A stretch of 7,590 nucleotides of DNA from an uncultured Caryophanales bacterium (GTDB lineage: Bacteria > Bacillota_I > Bacilli_A > RFN20 > CAG-826). Below the pieces are notes generated by a model. The model searched no databases and was not told where the DNA came from. It was given only the letters and a program-made list of their open reading frames with translations. The stretch is from the NCBI GenBank assembly GCA_947303105.1, contig CAMYXQ010000040.1, forward strand, positions 1 to 7,590, written 5' to 3'. Each line of letters starts with the position of its first letter. The stretch's first letter is position 1. Position numbers and translations under genes: made by a program. Of the stretch, positions 5,298-7,590 are shown piece after piece.

Positions 5298-5627
5298 ATG
5301 GCTACCCTGACTCTGACTCGCGATGATGGATATGATGTCTTGGTCGATACGAAAACCAGGACGGTTTCTTTCTTCGGCCGTTCGGCGTCTTTTACCTTAA
5401 ATGAGTGGAAAATCCTAAAAGGATTGTATTTCGATTTGGGGATGGCGGTGAAACGCGAAGTTCTTCTTCGTCTTATTTGGAATGCCGACCGGCAAGTCGA
5501 GTCCCGTGTGGTGGATATGCACGTCGCTTCAATCCGCAAGAAATTAAAGAAACTCCGTCTGGCAAGAATCGCCTCCGTCTATGGCGTTGGCTACCGCTTG
5601 GTGCCAACCCACGAAAAACCAATCTGA
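5298..5627 (+). CDS. Stand-alone OmpR/PhoB-type winged-helix DNA-binding protein
   Basis: This 109-residue protein consists of the C-terminal DNA-binding domain of OmpR-family response regulators, without a receiver domain. It shows the N-terminal beta-strands (LTLTRDDGYDVLVD, then RTVSFFGRSASFTLNEWKIL, 21-40), helix 2 with the transactivation loop (VKREVLLRLIWNAD, 51-64), the recognition helix (SRVVDMHVASIRKKL, 69-83) and the closing wing (IASVYGVGYRLVP, 91-103). Strand-helix order and the VYGVGYRL signature are typical, so DNA binding is likely. With no aspartate phosphoacceptor it cannot be switched by a histidine kinase in the usual way. It starts 3 nt after the membrane protein stop with no clear ribosome binding site, which suggests translational coupling and a linked role. 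The target and signal are unknown. No terminator is visible directly after it. Confidence 0.85.
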   Translation: MATLTLTRDDGYDVLVDTKTRTVSFFGRSASFTLNEWKILKGLYFDLGMAVKREVLLRLIWNADRQVESRVVDMHVASIRKKLKKLRLARIASVYGVGYRLVPTHEKPI

Positions 5628-5731
5628 CGATGGCAAATCAGCAATTTCCCCAATTCCGTTACAGTGTCTAAAAATACTTATTGAGATAGACCGAGCAATC
5701 GGCAACAATAGTTTTCCGAGGAGCGAACCAT
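5628..5731 (+). other. Intergenic region with a possible promoter for the 49-codon ORF
   Basis: This 104-nt stretch has no convincing terminator for the upstream operon. A candidate promoter is TTGAGA (5681-5686, 5/6) and AACAAT (5704-5709, 4/6) with 17-nt spacing. The spacer holds a small inverted repeat CCGA-GCAA-TCGG (5691-5702). GAGGAG (5718-5723) lies 8 nt before the ATG at 5732 and is the best-supported element here. Read-through from the upstream operon remains possible. Confidence 0.45.
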
Positions 5732-5881
5732 ATGGATCCAAAATCTTTTCCTTGGGAAGTCAAAGACGATCAGCGGCAGCGTTCAGACTATGAAGATTAC
5801 CGCGAAGCTTGCGAGTCAGCATTGAATGACGAGCAGTCAAAGGTTCGTTCCGATTTAGCGACCTACGAGTGGCTATATTGA
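5732..5881 (+). CDS. Small acidic orphan protein
   Basis: A 49-codon ORF begins MDPKSFPWEVKDDQRQRSDY and ends TYEWLY. I recognise no family. It is hydrophilic and acidic (13 Asp/Glu against 7 Lys/Arg), rich in Gln, Ser and Tyr, probably helical in the middle (residues 18-44), with one cysteine and no membrane segment or signal. Evidence for translation is the strong GAGGAG ribosome binding site 8 nt upstream, in the same AGGAGCGAACC context used by gpmA, and a strong terminator 17 nt after the stop. It uses TCA and TTA codons somewhat more than its neighbours, although in so short a gene this means little. It could be a conserved small cytosolic protein or a lineage-specific one. Confidence 0.6.
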   Translation: MDPKSFPWEVKDDQRQRSDYEDYREACESALNDEQSKVRSDLATYEWLY

Positions 5882-5897
5882 TCGATCAAGAATTTAT

Positions 5898-5918
5898 GCG
5901 CCCATAGGGCGCTTTTTT
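5898..5918 (+). terminator. Strong intrinsic terminator
   Basis: A perfect 6-bp GC-only stem GCGCCC (5898-5903) / GGGCGC (5907-5912) with an ATA loop is followed by six T residues (5913-5918). It ends transcription from the small ORF and probably the whole smpB operon. The T-tract runs directly into the TATAAT of the next promoter. Confidence 0.92.
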
Positions 5919-5921
5919 CTT

Positions 5922-5927
5922 TATAAT
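5922..5927 (+). promoter_or_regulatory. -10 box of the glucosidase gene, placed for a leaderless mRNA
   Basis: A consensus TATAAT ends 6 nt before the ATG at 5934, so the expected start of transcription coincides with the start codon. No Shine-Dalgarno sequence can fit. There is no good -35 match; the -35 position (around 5899-5904) falls in the terminator stem. Confidence 0.65.
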
Positions 5928-5933
5928 GGACGT

Positions 5934-7589
5934 ATGGATAAAAAATATTTTCGCTCAAACGTCGTTTATCAGATTTACCCACGCTCCTTTTGTGATTCCA
6001 ACGGAGATGGCATCGGGGACATTCCCGGCATCATCAGCAAACTGGATTATCTAAAAGATTTGGGTATCGGCATCATTTGGTTATCGCCAGTCTACAAGTC
6101 CCCGAACTGCGACTATGGTTATGACATCAGCGATTACAAAGCCATCCAGCCGGAATTCGGCACGATGGAAGATATGGATCGCCTCATCGCCGAAGCCAAG
6201 AAACGCGGCATCCGCATCATCATGGATTTGGTGGTGAACCATACTTCCGATGAGCATCCTTGGTTCCAAGCCTCTCGCGATCCTAAATCTCCCTACCATG
6301 GTTACTACTACTGGCGGAAGGGCAGAAAGAACAATAAGAAGCCGCCCAACAACTGGACCAGCGATTTCGGCGGAAGCGCTTGGAAATATGACCCGGAAGT
6401 CGATGAATGGTATTTGCATCTATTCAGCGAAAAACAGGTCGATTTGGACTGGCATAATCCCAAAATCCTTGAAGAAGTGGAAGATATTCTCCGTTTTTGG
6501 CTGGATAAAGGTATCTACGGCTTCCGTTGCGACGTCATCAACCAGATCTGGAAAGAGGATTTGGATGACGCCAAATTCACGATCTATATCCGTGGTTTAG
6601 ACCATTATCTCAACAAGCAAGGCAACCACGTCATCCTCCAAAAACTTCATGAGGATGTCTTCTCCAAATATGACTGCATGACGGTGGGCGAATGCTACAA
6701 CGTCACCCATGAGGCGGCCCGCCAATTCACCTCCGGCAACGAACTTGATATGTGCTTCCATTTCGATGCGATGCACGTCGACCAAATCTTCGCCCCGGTG
6801 TTCCATCGGAAATATAAACCGCATCGGTTGAAGAAGATTATCTTCGATTGGCAACAAGCGATCGATTGGAACGCCAATTATTTTGAGAATCATGACCAGC
6901 TTCGTTCCATCGAACGTTTTGGCAGCATGGATTATCGGAATGAATCCGCGAAGATGCTTGCGCTCATGCTCATGACCCTCCGCGGCACCCCATATGTGTA
7001 CCAGGGCGAAGAAATCGGCATGACCAACATCAATCCCTATTTCGAAAAAGAAGAATATCGCGATCCGGTCAATCATTGGATTTATGAAATCATCAGGAAG
7101 ATTGGTTTTTCGCATAAAGGCGCGTTGAAACACGTCCAGAATTGCAACCGCGACAATGCCCGTACCCCGATGCAGTGGTCGGCTGAGCTGAATGGCGGTT
7201 TCTCCTCCGGCAAGCCGTGGATCAGAGAGAACGAAAATTACGTCGACATCAATGTCGAAAGCCAGTTGAACGACCCGGATTCCATCTATTCTTTCTATAA
7301 GAAAGCCATTGGAATCCGCAAAGAGATCCCCGCTTTGTCCTATGGCTCATTTGAACCGATTGAAACGAGCAATTCTTTGATGGCGTTCAAACGCGTCCTC
7401 GAAAACGAAGCCTATTTGGTTCTCGTCAATATGACTCCGCATGAAGCCAAAATCCCTGATGGGCTCTTTGCTGAAAAGAGACTTGAATACGTAGGGTACT
7501 GCGAACTGCTTTCCGGTTGCCGTCCATTCGCCAGGGTGATCCTTTACGTCGCCCGGCACGTACCCGTACTTGCCCATACAGGCTTCCGG
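5934..7589 (+). CDS. GH13 oligo-1,6-glucosidase-like alpha-glucosidase (3' end not in window)
   Basis: The frame is open for 552 codons to the window edge. This cytosolic GH13 (subfamily 31-like) enzyme releases glucose from the non-reducing end of isomalto-oligosaccharides or related alpha-glucosides. It starts VVYQIYPRSF (10-19), followed by the calcium loop DSNGDGIGD (21-29). Conserved regions are DLVVNHTSDEH (98-108, His103), GFRCDVINQI (196-205, nucleophile Asp200), VGE (251-253, acid/base Glu253) and ENHDQ (318-322, Asp321). The Val directly after the nucleophile is the known marker for alpha-1,6 rather than alpha-1,4 preference. NARTPMQW (408-415) and FYKKAIGIRKEIPALSYG (454-471) are further family landmarks. 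Trehalose-6-phosphate hydrolase shares these motifs and is the main alternative. No signal peptide. The family is about 550 residues long, yet here there is no stop, and from about residue 517 the sequence no longer resembles a glucosidase C-terminus. No transport or regulator gene is adjacent. Confidence 0.92.
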   Translation, partial: MDKKYFRSNVVYQIYPRSFCDSNGDGIGDIPGIISKLDYLKDLGIGIIWLSPVYKSPNCDYGYDISDYKAIQPEFGTMEDMDRLIAEAKKRGIRIIMDLVVNHTSDEHPWFQASRDPKSPYHGYYYWRKGRKNNKKPPNNWTSDFGGSAWKYDPEVDEWYLHLFSEKQVDLDWHNPKILEEVEDILRFWLDKGIYGFRCDVINQIWKEDLDDAKFTIYIRGLDHYLNKQGNHVILQKLHEDVFSKYDCMTVGECYNVTHEAARQFTSGNELDMCFHFDAMHVDQIFAPVFHRKYKPHRLKKIIFDWQQAIDWNANYFENHDQLRSIERFGSMDYRNESAKMLALMLMTLRGTPYVYQGEEIGMTNINPYFEKEEYRDPVNHWIYEIIRKIGFSHKGALKHVQNCNRDNARTPMQWSAELNGGFSSGKPWIRENENYVDINVESQLNDPDSIYSFYKKAIGIRKEIPALSYGSFEPIETSNSLMAFKRVLENEAYLVLVNMTPHEAKIPDGLFAEKRLEYVGYCELLSGCRPFARVILYVARHVPVLAHTGFR

Positions 7590-7590
7590 C
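7485..7590. other. Aberrant end segment, possible chimeric or rearranged junction
   Basis: After LVLVNMTPHEAKIPDGLFAE the plus-strand frame should give a short LRPYEARV-like ending and a stop. Instead it reads EYVGYCELLSGCRPFARVI and stays open to the edge. On the minus strand the same bases give an open, protein-like reading that enters from the right edge (PEACMGKYGYVPGDVKDHPG, then EWTATGKQFAVPYV) and passes near 7485 into plain antisense of the glucosidase. The exact junction cannot be placed; somewhere in 7470-7500 is likely. Confidence 0.4.

Noticed and set aside
5544..5741. Minus-strand frame across the intergenic region at 5628-5731
   Set aside because: No SD; half of it is antisense to the winged-helix gene and no protein features are visible.
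5581..5793. 70-codon plus-strand frame bridging the winged-helix gene and the small ORF
   Set aside because: No ribosome binding site, it overlaps two better-supported frames, and its first half is an out-of-frame reading of the winged-helix wing.
1..7590. Use of TGA as Trp (Mollicutes-type code)
   Set aside because: Complete genes end at TGA at the expected family length and contain TGG for conserved tryptophans; no in-frame TGA is needed anywhere.
1..7590. CRISPR arrays, insertion sequences, tRNA or rRNA genes
   Set aside because: No spaced direct repeats, transposase motifs, terminal inverted repeats or cloverleaf-like segments were seen on either strand by eye.

Overview
The window looks like chromosomal housekeeping DNA from an uncultured, anaerobic Bacillota-type (low-GC Gram-positive) bacterium, despite a base composition that I judge by eye to be near 50% G+C with many C/G-ending codons. 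The signs are GatB, strong AGGAGG-type ribosome binding sites, TATAAT -10 boxes, SmpB of the Bacillus type and a superoxide reductase, an enzyme typical of anaerobes. All complete genes read with the standard code: TGA is a stop (smpB, the superoxide reductase gene, the 49-codon ORF at 5732) and TGG encodes Trp. The lineage is an inference from gene content, not a phylogeny.

Layout. Positions 1-2942 are a tightly packed plus-strand run: the 3' end of gatB, then galE (UDP-glucose 4-epimerase), an alpha/beta-hydrolase of the monoacylglycerol lipase/lysophospholipase type, and gpmA (phosphoglycerate mutase). Gaps are 11-17 nt, and each internal start has its own ribosome binding site. A hairpin with T-tracts on both sides (2951-2980) ends this run and also serves the convergent superoxide reductase gene (2985-3344, minus). 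A short divergent promoter region (3345-3449) separates that gene from a second plus-strand operon: smpB, a 411-residue FolC/Mur-ligase-like protein, a 49-residue single-pass membrane protein, and a 109-residue stand-alone OmpR/PhoB-type winged-helix protein. A 49-codon orphan ORF follows at 5732-5881, then a strong intrinsic terminator (5898-5918). The last gene, a GH13 oligo-1,6-glucosidase-like enzyme, starts at 5934 and runs off the window edge.

Most notable points. (1) The FolC-like protein keeps the whole FolC fold pattern but has lost the P-loop lysine, the carbamylated-lysine position, the metal-binding histidine and the DGAHN histidine, so it looks like a dedicated pseudoenzyme rather than a folate enzyme. 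(2) smpB and the glucosidase gene have consensus TATAAT boxes so close to the ATG that their mRNAs should be leaderless or nearly so, unlike the SD-led genes around them. (3) The superoxide reductase keeps the complete Fe(His4Cys) site but no cysteines of a desulforedoxin-like centre. Its predicted promoter is overlapped by a perfect 7-3-7 palindrome. (4) The FolC-like, membrane and winged-helix genes form an unrecognised three-gene set behind smpB. (5) The last ~100 bases stop resembling a glucosidase C-terminus and read better on the opposite strand, which suggests a chimeric or rearranged contig end.
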